A stretch of 64,000 nt of DNA from Streptomyces barkulensis (lineage in GTDB: Bacteria; Actinomycetota; Actinomycetes; Streptomycetales; Streptomycetaceae): positions 62,001 through 126,000 of the forward strand of contig NZ_PGSG01000061.1 of assembly GCF_002843305.1 (NCBI RefSeq). The letters are read 5' to 3'. Below, piece by piece: positions 22,113 through 33,906 of the stretch. The notes below the pieces were generated by a model. That model was not told the DNA's origin and ran no database searches. It saw only the letters and a program-made list of their open reading frames with translations. The translations under genes were made by a program, and so were the position numbers. Numbering within the stretch: position 1 is the first letter of the stretch; the number at the start of each line of letters is the position of its first letter.

Positions 22113-23365
22113 CGCGCCGCCTCCCGGCCCTTCTCGCCCGCCCCGGAGTAGAGGGACAGGCCGGGGGTGGTGGTGACGCCGTGCGCGACGGTGCTGGCGG
22201 CGATGACCAGCGTTCCGGCGGCCAGTACCGTCGGGTCGGCGCCGAGCCGGTGGGCCTCCGTCGTCAGGTAGAACAGGGCCGAGACGCCGATGGGGCCGAA
22301 CCAGCCCATGAAGAGGGTGTCGCGCCAGGTGAGGGAGAGCGGCCGCTTCAGCGCCAGCAGGATCGGCAGGCGGCGCAGCAGCAGAACGCCCAGGACCAGC
22401 AGGATGCCGCGCCACCAGCCCAACTCGCCCCACTCGCGCCAGGGGATCATGGCGCCGAGCACGACGAACAGCGGCAGGACGAGGAAGCGGTTGACCGCCT
22501 CGTCGTTCTTGTCCTCGTCGGCGCGCTCGCTGACCGAGCTCGTCGCGTTGAAGGCCAGCCCGCTGACGAAGACGGCCAGGACGCCGTCCAGGCGCATCAG
22601 CCCGGCCGCACCGAGGACGAGGAGGGCCAGCAGCAGGGTGTAGACGAGCAGGGGCCCGGACTGGACGCTCCGGTGCTCCTCCGCCTTGCGCAGCACCCTG
22701 CCGCCCAGCGCGCCCGCCGCCGCTCCGAAGACGACCGCGCCCAGCACCTGCCACAGCGATTCCAGCAGCGCGTCGGTGCCGCCGAGGGTTCCGGCGATCG
22801 CCACCGCGGCCAGTACCAGGGGCAGGGCGAGACCGTCGTTGGCGCCCGACTCCAGGGAGAGCAGCTGCCGGGTGCGGGCGGTGATCGTCTTCTCGGCCGG
22901 CTCGCCGGTGACCACGCTGGAGGCGAGCACCGGGTCGGTGGGGCACAGGGCCGCGCCCAGCAGCGCCGCCGCGCCGAGGCCGACTCCGAGGACGGCGGCC
23001 GACAGCGCCGTGGTGATCAGCGCCATCCCCAGCATGGCCGCCACCAGCAGGACGGCCACCGGTTTCGTCCTCGAGCGCACGTCGTGGAACGGGTAGCGCA
23101 GGGCGACGGCCATCACCGACACCGCCAGGAGCAGCCGGGAGGCCTCGTGCAGTTCCCTGTGCCCCTCCACCACGGTGGGCAGGTCGAGGACGCCCAGCAC
23201 CTTTGGGCCGAAGACGATCCCGGCCAGCAGCGCCAGCAGCGGTCCGCTCAGCGGGGCGCGCTGGATGCGTACGGAGAGAGCGGCGACGACCAGGGCGAGG
23301 GCCGCGGTGACGGTCAGGATTTCGTCCAGCATGTCCGTGCGGCTGCCCTGCTCCGTTCTTGTCAT
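22109..23365 (-). CDS. CPA1-type Na+(K+)/H+ antiporter
   Basis: This 418-residue membrane protein has about 12 hydrophobic segments. The CPA1 signatures are GAALCPTDPVLASSVVTG and SLESGANDGLALPLVL, the latter holding the conserved Asp pair of the transport site. FMGWFGPIGVSALFYL near the C-terminus is typical of NhaP relatives. There is no TrkA-N or long C-terminal tail. Two starts are possible: ATG 23365, or ATG 23332 (MLDEILTV), which begins just before the first membrane helix. Coupled by ATGA to the channel gene, it suggests linked cation efflux and conductance, now broken by the IS element. Confidence 0.93.
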   Translation of the reverse strand: MTRTEQGSRTDMLDEILTVTAALALVVAALSVRIQRAPLSGPLLALLAGIVFGPKVLGVLDLPTVVEGHRELHEASRLLLAVSVMAVALRYPFHDVRSRTKPVAVLLVAAMLGMALITTALSAAVLGVGLGAAALLGAALCPTDPVLASSVVTGEPAEKTITARTRQLLSLESGANDGLALPLVLAAVAIAGTLGGTDALLESLWQVLGAVVFGAAAGALGGRVLRKAEEHRSVQSGPLLVYTLLLALLVLGAAGLMRLDGVLAVFVSGLAFNATSSVSERADEDKNDEAVNRFLVLPLFVVLGAMIPWREWGELGWWRGILLVLGVLLLRRLPILLALKRPLSLTWRDTLFMGWFGPIGVSALFYLTTEAHRLGADPTVLAAGTLVIAASTVAHGVTTTPGLSLYSGAGEKGREAAR

Positions 23366-23967
23366 GCACCGACAGCCGCCCCGACCACCCGACGGGCGGG
23401 GGTGTCCGGGTGATACGACCGGACGAGGCGCCGGACCGGGCGCCCGGCGGGTGTCGCCCGCCCGGTCCCGTACACAGATTCGCCTCCGGTACGGAGGAGC
23501 AACACCATCTCATCCGAAGGGGTGGTGTGGGGCGGTCTCCTTCGCGACCGGAGTTCTGACGGGTCGTCAGCGGAAATCCGGCCCGTCAGGAAGCCGCGAC
23601 GGCGGGTCGTACTGAGGAGAGGAGAAACCCTTGAGGGCAGCCGACTCGAGTGATCGCGCCGCTCATCGGGGCCGCCGCGTCCCACGGCAGCGCCGGAGTC
23701 CCGGCGAGCCTCGCACGGCCGCCTGCCCGCTCCGGCGGGAGCGGGCACGCCACCGGGAAGGCCGGCTCCCACCCCGGCGGGCCGAGAGGTAGGAGGTGCC
23801 CGGCACACCGGAACACAGGCGCGAGCGACACGCCTCCTCCAAGGACGCGGGCGGGGTCCGGTCACCGGGCCCCGCCCGCGCCCGCGTACGAGGCGGTGTG
23901 CGGGGGAGAGCCGCCGGCTCGCGAAGGCGGCGCGAGTGCCCGGCCGTACAGGGGGAAGGGCTGCGGT
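23366..23967. other. Intergenic region with no convincing gene
   Basis: Six hundred bases between the antiporter start and the small membrane protein. Open frames here have no ribosome site and Arg/Pro-rich translations typical of antisense GC-rich DNA. The start of the region must hold the antiporter promoter. I see no long repeat or hairpin. Confidence 0.5.
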
Positions 23968-24279
23968 GTGCCTGTTCTGCCCGTCCGCCCTTCCCGCCGC
24001 CCCCGTTCCGAGCGCGAGCGGCTCGCCCAGGAGCTGCTGGACCGCGCGACTCCGGTGATGAGCGCGCTGGGCGTGCTGTTCCTGCTGCTCGTGCTCGGCG
24101 AGCGGCCGGCCCGGCCCGGCGCCTTCCCCAAGGTCCTGGAGACCGCGCTGGCGGTCTACCCGGTCGCCGTCTTCGCCACCCTCGCGGGCAGTCTGGGGGC
24201 CTACCTCCTGGAATCCCGCGCCACCGGGGATCACCGGGCCGAGGTCGGCAGCGGAGGGGGCGAGGACTCCTGGTCGTAG
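23968..24279 (+). CDS. Small two-TM membrane protein, unknown
   Basis: This 103-residue protein has an Arg-rich start (VPVLPVRPSRRPRSERERL) and two hydrophobic segments (PVMSALGVLFLLLVLGE and LETALAVYPVAVFATLAGSLGAYLLE). The tail is acidic and serine-rich. I do not recognise the family. The GTG at 23968 follows gggggaaggg. The longer frame to 23650 has no such site. Its last 49 bases overlap the convergent lipoprotein gene ending at 24231. Confidence 0.6.
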   Translation: MPVLPVRPSRRPRSERERLAQELLDRATPVMSALGVLFLLLVLGERPARPGAFPKVLETALAVYPVAVFATLAGSLGAYLLESRATGDHRAEVGSGGGEDSWS

Positions 24280-24797
24280 GTGGGCGTCTGGGCGGGGACC
24301 TGCATGGACAGTGAACCGGCGTCCTCGAAGTGGAAGGTCACCCACACGAAGTCGCCGCCCCGGATCCGCTGCCGCACATCGCGCAGCACCAGGTAGGTCC
24401 CTCCCTCCTCCAGGCCGACCAGCTTGTCCGGGGTCAGCTCCACCCCGCCTTCGACCGCCTCCCCGCCCTGGCCGACGATCTCGACGGACTCCGCCGCCGG
24501 CGACTCCGCCGCCACCAGCCGGTCGGCGGGCGGTTCCTGGTCGTACAGCTGCGCGTACAGGGGGACGTCGCCGCCTTCCTCCCACGGCCCGTCCGTCGGT
24601 TCGGCCAGATGGGCGTAGCGCACCAGGACCGAGCCGATCCCCGCGTTCGCCCCCGGCGAGTCCACCTCGCCCGCGCCCGGGATCTCGCCCTGGTCATCGG
24701 TGTCCCCGCAGCCCGCGGCCGTGAGCGCCAGGACGGCCGTCAGCAGCGGGGCGAGCAGACGGCGCAGAACGCGCGAGGGCCCGAACGGCGTTTCCAT
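24231..24797 (-). CDS. Secreted lipoprotein, unknown (DUF461-like)
   Basis: The 188-residue precursor has a lipobox TAAGC (Cys30). The mature part, beginning DTDDQGEIPG, is acidic and beta-rich (SVLVRYAHLAEPTDGPWEEGG, KLVGLEEGGTYLVLRD, GDFVWVTFHFEDAGS). The layout resembles actinobacterial DUF461/PCuAC-like copper chaperones, but the Met/His metal motif of true PCuAC is not evident, so the name is tentative. The ATG at 24797 follows aggaggcg and overlaps the stop of the SPW-repeat gene (TGATG), so the two are coupled. Confidence 0.75.
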   Translation of the reverse strand: METPFGPSRVLRRLLAPLLTAVLALTAAGCGDTDDQGEIPGAGEVDSPGANAGIGSVLVRYAHLAEPTDGPWEEGGDVPLYAQLYDQEPPADRLVAAESPAAESVEIVGQGGEAVEGGVELTPDKLVGLEEGGTYLVLRDVRQRIRGGDFVWVTFHFEDAGSLSMQVPAQTPTYDQESSPPPLPTSAR

Positions 24798-25249
24798 CAC
24801 TTCGCCTCCTGCGGACTCATGCGCCGGGCCCGGAACAGCAGCAGCATGCTCACCAGGGCCAGCACCACGAGCACGATGCCCATGACGACCTCGTTGGCCT
24901 GGGCCGCCCGGGGGGTGTTCGCGGGGCCGCCGTAGTCGATCAGAGCGGGGGCGATCAGCAACCACACCCCGAGGAGCAGGACGATCAGGTCCGACAGCCA
25001 CCCGCGCGGGCGTACGATCCGGGCGAAGGCGACGAGCAGCAGCACGATGCCGACACCGGTCTCGTTGCGCTGGGCGTCGACGGCGGCGTCGTCGAAGGGG
25101 TACCTGAGGAACCACGAGGCCAGGACCAGCCAGATGCCGGCCAGCAGCATCAGGCCGGTCACGAGCTGGTCCCGCATCCCGTAGGGGCCGGGCGTGGACG
25201 CGGCGCCCCGGGCGGCTGCCCGTCCGCGCGGGGAGGAATGACGAGCCAT
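24797..25249 (-). CDS. SPW-repeat membrane protein
   Basis: This 150-residue protein has four membrane segments in two repeats, each centred on a W-x-x-x-x-P/A-x-x motif (LLAGIWLVLASWFLRYPFDD and LLGVWLLIAPALIDYGGP), as in the SPW family. The intervening helices are VGIVLLLVAFARIV and VVMGIVLVVLALVSMLLLF. Function is unknown. The ATG at 25249 follows aaggag. It is the first gene of a coupled pair with the lipoprotein at 24231-24797. Confidence 0.88.
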   Translation of the reverse strand: MARHSSPRGRAAARGAASTPGPYGMRDQLVTGLMLLAGIWLVLASWFLRYPFDDAAVDAQRNETGVGIVLLLVAFARIVRPRGWLSDLIVLLLGVWLLIAPALIDYGGPANTPRAAQANEVVMGIVLVVLALVSMLLLFRARRMSPQEAK

Positions 25250-25353
25250 GAGAACTCCTTACGGGATCTTCCCGACCATCTTGGTTCCGTTCGCGGCGGT
25301 TCGCCCGGTGCGCGCCCCCGTCCAGGCTCCGTTCGGTGGCTTCCGTTCCCGGA

Positions 25354-25884
25354 TCACCCTTCCGCCCGTGCCCCGGCCGCTCGCCCGACGTCCGACAGGG
25401 AGCTGCCCGAGCCGGCCTGCGAACGGGGGATCACGCTGAACTTGCCGTCGGTCTCCAGCACCACCGCGGCGACCTCCTCGACCGAGCCGACCCCCTGGGA
25501 GCGGATCGCCTGGAGCACCTCGCTCTCGGTGACCCGCTGCCGGGCCATCGCCTCCCCGAGCATGCGTCCGCCGCTCAGCAGCAGGGTCGGCTCGGCCTTG
25601 ACCAGCCGCCGGAAGCGGCGGGAGCGCACCGCCGCCCAGGCGCTGACGAACTGGAGGGCCACCAGCAGGGCCAGGGCGAGCGCCCCCTCGGCGAGGGAGA
25701 CGGTGGCGTTGAGCAGGATGGTGGCCAGCGTCGACCCCAGGGCCACGGTGACCACCAGGTCGAACGCGTTCATCTTCGCCAGCGTGCGTTTGCCCGAGAT
25801 CCGCACCGCCGTGATCAGGGCCGCGTAGGAGCACGCGGTCATGACGGCCACCCGCAGCAGGTCGTATCCGGTGTCGAAGAACAT
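25354..25884 (-). CDS. DUF421/YetF-domain membrane protein
   Basis: This 176-residue protein has two or three membrane helices followed by the DUF421 cytosolic domain: ITAVRISGKRTLAKMNAFDL, VVTVALGSTLATILLN, LVKAEPTLLLSGGRMLGEAM, ESEVLQAIRSQGVGSVEEV and LETDGKFSVIPR. The family (YetF/YcaP) is widespread, of uncertain function, with links to stress and surface properties. The ATG at 25884 lacks a strong ribosome site. The gene stands alone between the SPW and DUF1622 operons. Confidence 0.92.
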   Translation of the reverse strand: MFFDTGYDLLRVAVMTACSYAALITAVRISGKRTLAKMNAFDLVVTVALGSTLATILLNATVSLAEGALALALLVALQFVSAWAAVRSRRFRRLVKAEPTLLLSGGRMLGEAMARQRVTESEVLQAIRSQGVGSVEEVAAVVLETDGKFSVIPRSQAGSGSSLSDVGRAAGARAEG

Positions 25885-26001
25885 CGGTCACGACTACCCG
25901 GTGATTCCGTTCCGCAACACGCCCGCGCCTCCCCGTGACCGGGCCGTGTCCGCGCGCTCTGCGGACACCGCCCGTACGCCGCGGCCCGCGGCCCGGCCGG
26001 G

Positions 26002-26247
26002 TCAGCCGGGCCGCGGGACACGCAGACCGGCGACGACCAGCCTGCGGACGGCGACGACGGCGGCGGCCGCCGCGATGGTGCTCCAGCTCGGGTCACCGGC
26101 CAGCCGCAGCAGCCCCGCCGCGGTCAGGAAGTCCAGGAGGACGGCCACGGCCGGCAGGAGCCGTCCGGCCGCCGCGAGCACCACCGCGGCGGCCACCAGC
26201 CCGAAGGCGGTGGTGGCCAGCGCCGCCAGGTCCAGGGCGGTGGTCAT
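26002..26247 (-). CDS. Small hydrophobic membrane protein, unknown
   Basis: This 81-residue protein is nearly all hydrophobic (TALDLAALATTAFGLVAAAV, LLPAVAVLLDFLTAAGLLRL, TIAAAAAVVAVRRLVVAGL), with two or three membrane segments. The ATG at 26247 overlaps the DUF1622 stop by four bases, so the two are translated together and probably act as a pair in the membrane. No family is recognised. Confidence 0.7.
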   Translation of the reverse strand: MTTALDLAALATTAFGLVAAAVVLAAAGRLLPAVAVLLDFLTAAGLLRLAGDPSWSTIAAAAAVVAVRRLVVAGLRVPRPG

Positions 26248-26660
26248 ACCGGTTCCGCCCGGGCCCGGGAGCCGTCCGCCTCCTTGCGGCGTTCGCGTTC
26301 GATCTCGGCCCGCTCGGCCGCGATCTCCCGGCCGAGGAAGAAGTTCAGGGCGGTGCGGATCGCCGCGATCGCGGCGAGCTGCCCGATCTCGGTGAAGCTG
26401 GGCGCGACGGCCGTGCGCAGTACGTCTCCGGCGAGCTGGAACTCCAGGCCGAGCGCCAGGAAACGCCCCAGGGTGAGCCGGATCCTGTTGAACCTGCGAT
26501 CCGGGCCGGCCCCGCGCACCATGGTCAGCAGGAAGCGTCCGAACGCCCAGGCGGCGCCCACGAAGATGATCAGGGCACCCGCCGCCTCCACCAGCCTCAC
26601 CAGCAGGTCGACCGCGTCTCTCAGCGCGGACTCGGGCAGCACTTCGGCGGTTGTGTCCAT
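26244..26660 (-). CDS. DUF1622 membrane protein
   Basis: This 138-residue protein has three hydrophobic segments (LVRLVEAAGALIIFVGAAWA, FLALGLEFQLAGDVLRTA, LAAIAAIRTALNFFLGREI) with the DUF1622 pattern LTLGRFLALGLEFQLAGD and a charged C-terminal tail (RAEIERERRKEADGSR). Function is unknown. The ATG at 26660 is the natural start at a short Asp/Thr leader. It is the first gene of an ATGA-coupled pair. Confidence 0.88.
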   Translation of the reverse strand: MDTTAEVLPESALRDAVDLLVRLVEAAGALIIFVGAAWAFGRFLLTMVRGAGPDRRFNRIRLTLGRFLALGLEFQLAGDVLRTAVAPSFTEIGQLAAIAAIRTALNFFLGREIAAERAEIERERRKEADGSRARAEPV

Positions 26661-27051
26661 GATCCGCGAGTACCCGCACCGGTCCGCTCATTCCGCGGGC
26701 GGCCGATGTGACGCACCTCACCGGATTTCACCCCGTTTCATTCGACCCGGTGCGGAATGTCCGCTCCGGCCGGGCGGTTGTACTCGTCGCGGGTGCCGGA
26801 GGGCGGGACAGAGTCCCCGGGCCTCACACACCGCCTGCGAGGACGATCGTCCGGCTGAAACCTCGCAGTGCCACTCGCCGCGAAGGCGACCGCCGCCCCT
26901 CGGCACCCGCGCCTCCAAACCGGCGCCGGCCAGGTTCCCCCCGTCCTGGCCGGCGCCTTCCGCATTCCGCATTCCGCATTCCGCATTCCGTGTGCCGAAT
27001 ACCCCGGACCGGCGTTTGCCGGGCCTGCGGCGGCGGGTTACCGTCACCCGC
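26661..27051. other. Divergent intergenic region with a 7-bp tandem repeat
   Basis: This gap lies between the DUF1622 gene (-) and the tetR gene (+). It contains four exact ttccgca units plus a partial fifth at 26958-26990, about 60 bases upstream of tetR, close to where its promoter should lie. No gene is seen. Confidence 0.7.
26958..26985 (+). repeat. Four tandem ttccgca heptamers upstream of tetR
   Basis: Exact head-to-tail copies followed by ttccg. AT-richer than its surroundings, it lies in the upstream region of the TetR regulator, where a copy change could tune expression. Confidence 0.85.
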
Positions 27052-27657
27052 ATGACCGCCGATCCCGCCCGCACCCGGGTGCGCCTGAGCGCCGAGGACC
27101 GGCGCGGGCAGCTGATCGGGATCGGACTGAGACTGCTGGTCAGCCGCCCCATCCACGAGCTGTCGATCCACGAGGTGGCCGCCGAGGCGGGCATCTCGCG
27201 CGGCCTGCTCTTCCACTACTTCCCGACCAAGCGCGACTACTACGTCGCGGTGGTCCGGGCAGCCGGACAGCGGCTGCTGCGGCACACGCGCCTGCCGGAC
27301 GAGGGCGGGCCCGAGGAGCGGGTGCGCGCCGTGGTGGGGGGTTTCACCGGCTTCGTGCGGCGGCGCCGCGCCAACTACGTGGCCCTGGTGCGCGCCGGAG
27401 CCGGCGGGGACGAGCTGGTGGTGGAGGTGTTCGAGGGCATCCGCGCCACACTGGCCGAGCGGATCCTGACGGCGCTGGGCGAGCCCTCCCCCGATCCGCT
27501 GGTGCGGCTCGCGGTGCGCGGCTGGCTGGCGATGGCGGAGGAGATGGCGATCGAGGCCGGGGAGGAAGTGGCGGCCGAGGAACTGGTGGGCTTCCTCGTG
27601 GACGGTCTCGGCCGGCTGCTCACGCCCCTGGGTACACCGCTCGCCCCGCCGCGCTGA
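27052..27657 (+). CDS. TetR-family transcriptional regulator
   Basis: This 201-residue repressor has a TetR helix-turn-helix at residues about 16-65 (RRGQLIGIGLRLLVSRPIHELSIHEVAAEAGISRGLLFHYFPTKRDYYVA, cited in part: EVAAEAGISRGLLFHYFPTK). The C-terminal ligand domain includes GFTGFVRRRRANYVALVR and VRGWLAMAEEMAIEA. The ATG at 27052 has no ribosome site and taccgt lies nine bases upstream, so the mRNA may be leaderless. The gene precedes an SDR gene, whose promoter at 27715-27744 contains a dyad in its spacer and is a likely target. Confidence 0.92.
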   Translation: MTADPARTRVRLSAEDRRGQLIGIGLRLLVSRPIHELSIHEVAAEAGISRGLLFHYFPTKRDYYVAVVRAAGQRLLRHTRLPDEGGPEERVRAVVGGFTGFVRRRRANYVALVRAGAGGDELVVEVFEGIRATLAERILTALGEPSPDPLVRLAVRGWLAMAEEMAIEAGEEVAAEELVGFLVDGLGRLLTPLGTPLAPPR

Positions 27658-27714
27658 ATACTCCGCGCCCGCCGGTGCCCGCGGGGTGATCCGGGCCACC
27701 CCGTGCCCATGCTG

Positions 27715-27744
27715 TTGAGCACTGGTCAGTATGTTGGCTACGCT
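27715..27744 (+). promoter_or_regulatory. Promoter with operator dyad in spacer, upstream of SDR gene
   Basis: TTGAGC (27715-27720) and TACGCT (27739-27744) are spaced 18 bases. The spacer begins with actg-gt-cagt, a small dyad where a TetR protein could block RNA polymerase. The untranslated leader to the ATG at 27930 would be about 180 bases. Confidence 0.55.
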
Positions 27745-27929
27745 CGCCGTCGCGACGACGCCGTGGGCGGGCGCTCCGGAGGTCCCCGGCAAGGAGCCGG
27801 CCGCGGACTTCGCCCACTCGCCGCGGGCCCGGGAACACGCCGAACGCGCCGCCGGGTCCGCCGGTACCGGTTCCGGGACCGTTCCTCACCAGGGCGCGCG
27901 ACACGACGGAAGACACAGGAGCACACGGC

Positions 27930-28682
27930 ATGAGCACCCGTCAGACCATCCTCATCACCGGGGCCAGCGCCGGGCTGGGCGAGCAGATGGCCCGCGAGTT
28001 CGCCGCCAGGGGGCGCGACCTCGCCCTGTGCGCCCGCCGCACCGACCGCCTGGAGCGGCTGCGCGAGGAGCTGCTGGCCGCCCACCCCGGCATCACCGTC
28101 TCGGTACGCGCGCTGGACGTCAACGACCACGGCGCCGTCTTCGAGGTCTTCCGCGCCTTCCGCGCCGATCTGGGCTCCCTGGACCGGGTCGTGGTCAACG
28201 CCGGGCTGGGCAAGGGCCAGCCGATCGGCACCGGGCGTTTCGACGTCAACCTCCAGACCGCGCAGACCAACTTCACCGCCGCCCTCGCCCAGTGCGAGGC
28301 CGCCGTGGAGATCTTCCGCGACCAGGGGGCCGGCCATCTGGTCGTCGTCTCCTCGATGAGCGCCATGCGCGGCCTGCCCCGCAACCTCACCACGTACGCG
28401 GCCGGCAAGGCCGGTGTCGCGGCCCTCGCCGAGGGCATCCGCGCCGAGCTGCTGCGCACCCCGATCAAGGTCACCACCCTCTTCCCCGGCTACATCGCCT
28501 CCGAGATGAGCGGATCGGCGGGCCGGACGCCGCTGATGGTCTCCACCGAGAAGGGGGTGCGCGCCATGGTGAAGGCCATCGAGGCCGAGCGCGCCCAGGC
28601 GAAGGTGCCCGCCTGGCCCTGGGTGCCCGTGGGCTTCGCCATGCGCCGGCTGCCCCTGGGCGTCGTGGCGAGGATGAGCTGA
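27930..28682 (+). CDS. Short-chain dehydrogenase/reductase
   Basis: This 250-residue NAD(P)-dependent oxidoreductase has the Rossmann loop ILITGASAGLGEQMA (residues 7-21), CARRTDRL after beta-2 (Arg pair favouring NADPH), VVVNAGLGKG, the catalytic Ser in VVVSSMSAM and the Tyr-Lys pair in TYAAGKAGV. The C-terminus, PLGVVARMS, resembles actinobacterial SDRs of the lipid or hydroxyacyl group. The substrate is unknown. The ATG follows an acacagga leader. The TetR gene immediately upstream is its probable regulator. Confidence 0.92.
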   Translation: MSTRQTILITGASAGLGEQMAREFAARGRDLALCARRTDRLERLREELLAAHPGITVSVRALDVNDHGAVFEVFRAFRADLGSLDRVVVNAGLGKGQPIGTGRFDVNLQTAQTNFTAALAQCEAAVEIFRDQGAGHLVVVSSMSAMRGLPRNLTTYAAGKAGVAALAEGIRAELLRTPIKVTTLFPGYIASEMSGSAGRTPLMVSTEKGVRAMVKAIEAERAQAKVPAWPWVPVGFAMRRLPLGVVARMS

Positions 28683-28814
28683 GGCACGCCGCTCCCCCGC
28701 CTCCCCGGGCCCCGGTTCCGCCTGCCCTCCCGGGCGGCGCGGCGGCAGCACCGGCCCCGGCGGCCCGGAAAGCACCGACGGCCCCGACAGTACTTCGACG
28801 ACAGGAGGGCAGCG

Positions 28815-29501
28815 ATGCCGGTCATCCATCTGGTCCGCCACGGCCAGGCCACGTTCGGCGCCGACACGGCCGAGGGGTACGACGTGCTGTCGGACCTCGG
28901 GCGCAGACAGGCGGAGGTCGCCGGGGCAGAGCTGGCCCGGCGCGCGCCGCGCGACCCGGTGGTGGTCTGCGGCACCCTGGCCCGGCAGCGCGACACCGCG
29001 GAGATCATCGCGAAAACCGCCGGGCTGCCCGGGGCGCCGCGCACCGACGCGCGGTGGAACGAGTACGACCACATCGATCTCGTCGAGCGCTACGGCGGCG
29101 CCGCGCCGCAGAGCGCCCCCGCCGGCGCGCCCGCCGGCGCCTCAACCGGCTCACGTGGTGTCCAGGCGGTCCTCGACCGGGCCCTTGCGGCGTGGATGGC
29201 GGACCCGGGCGAGGGCGGCTGGCGGCGGTTCTCCTCCGGTGCCGCCGACACGCTGCGGGGGCTGGCCGACGGACTGCGGCCCGGGCGCGACGCGGTGGTG
29301 GTCACCTCGGGCGGGGTACTCGCCGCCCTGTGCGGAGAGCTGCTGTCCGCTCCGCCGGCCGGGATCGTGGCGCTGAACCGGGTCACCGTCAACGCCGCGA
29401 TCACCACCCTCGTCGCGGGCTCCTCCGGCATCAGCCTGCTGGCCTTCAACGACCACGCGCACTTCGCCGGGGAACGGCGCGCGCTGCTCACCTACCGCTG
29501 A
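28815..29501 (+). CDS. Histidine phosphatase family protein (phosphoglycerate mutase-like)
   Basis: This 228-residue protein has the phosphohistidine motif [11 protein letters not shown] (residues 5-15), [13 protein letters not shown], and [13 protein letters not shown] with the acid/base region ARWNEYDH. The usual second catalytic His near the C-terminus is not obvious ([13 protein letters not shown]). Some active members have this SGG form. A Gly/Ala/Pro repeat ([12 protein letters not shown]) is inserted near residue 103. The substrate may be any phosphomonoester. The ATG at 28815 follows aggaggg. A perfect terminator lies downstream at 29593. Confidence 0.9.
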   Translation: MPVIHLVRHGQATFGADTAEGYDVLSDLGRRQAEVAGAELARRAPRDPVVVCGTLARQRDTAEIIAKTAGLPGAPRTDARWNEYDHIDLVERYGGAAPQSAPAGAPAGASTGSRGVQAVLDRALAAWMADPGEGGWRRFSSGAADTLRGLADGLRPGRDAVVVTSGGVLAALCGELLSAPPAGIVALNRVTVNAAITTLVAGSSGISLLAFNDHAHFAGERRALLTYR

Positions 29502-29592
29502 TCCGGCCGCTGACCCGCCCTCCGCTCCTTCGAAGCGGTCCCCTTTGGGGAAGCCCCGTGTCCGTGCGCGCGGTACAGGCGGTCACTCGAAA

Positions 29593-29629
29593 GCCGCCCC
29601 GGCCGGACGAGGAGTCCGGCCGGGGCGGC
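29593..29629. terminator. Bidirectional terminator between phosphatase and icd
   Basis: A perfect 15-bp stem (gccgccccggccgga and complement) with the 7-base loop cgaggag sits between two convergent genes. Confidence 0.85.
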
Positions 29630-29693
29630 GGCGTCACGGGACGGGCGCGGAAGGCGCGGAGGGTGCGGAGGAACACCTCCCGCGCCCGTCGTG

Positions 29694-32032
<2,339 letters not shown>

Positions 32033-32058
32033 CCGCGGGGGCCGCGGGCCCGGCCGCC

Positions 32059-33347
<1,289 letters not shown>

Positions 33348-33906
33348 GCGGAGGCCAGGACACATAAACACAACCAATTCACCAGAGACAAGACGCCGGA
33401 GGAGCAAGGCCCTTCACGCTGTCACCGAGTCGTGAATCATGACCACGTTCCGCACAGGATCTCGGCCGGCCCACGGCGTCCCGGTGCGGTCGAGTGCGAG
33501 TCAAATCTCCGGGTGGCGCGGAGAATCCGGGATGCGGAAGAATTCGATCTTCTCGCGAAGGGCGAGCGGCGCGGTCGAAACTGTGACTCCGGCCACACTC
33601 CCGGAAAGAGGGCTCTTTACATCACCCCTTTCCACGCCAAGCAGCTTTAAGGTCCAGGAGTTCACAAGAGTGCCGATTCACCGGATTCCCGCCCGCGTTC
33701 ACCGCGCGGCCGGAATGCTCTCCCGACGGCCTCGGGGCCGCCCTCGGCCCTCCGCGGCGTCCCGCGGGAACAAGCGCGCGGCGCCGCACCCGTCGCCCCG
33801 CCGGATTCATTCACCTCCGCCGAACGGCGCAGCCCAGCGCAGTCCGGCGACCGGGAAGAGACACGGCGGATAGCGTGACGACTCCACCGGAAGCGGGAGT
33901 CAGTTC
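33348..33906. other. Intergenic region, no convincing gene
   Basis: This stretch is AT-richer than average and lies between the riboswitch and the DUF1254 gene. A 144-codon open frame at 33439-33873 has no ribosome site and a low-complexity Arg/Pro/Ser end, so I do not call it. It must include the promoter of the riboswitch transcript (near 33370-33430) and that of the next gene. Confidence 0.5.

Noticed and set aside
26958..26985. Tandem heptamers considered as a CRISPR remnant
   Set aside because: Units are 7 bases with no spacers, and no cas genes are present. The other tandem arrays fail for the same reason.
33439..33873. 144-codon frame upstream of the DUF1254 gene
   Set aside because: No ribosome site, no domain, and a low-complexity Arg/Pro end.
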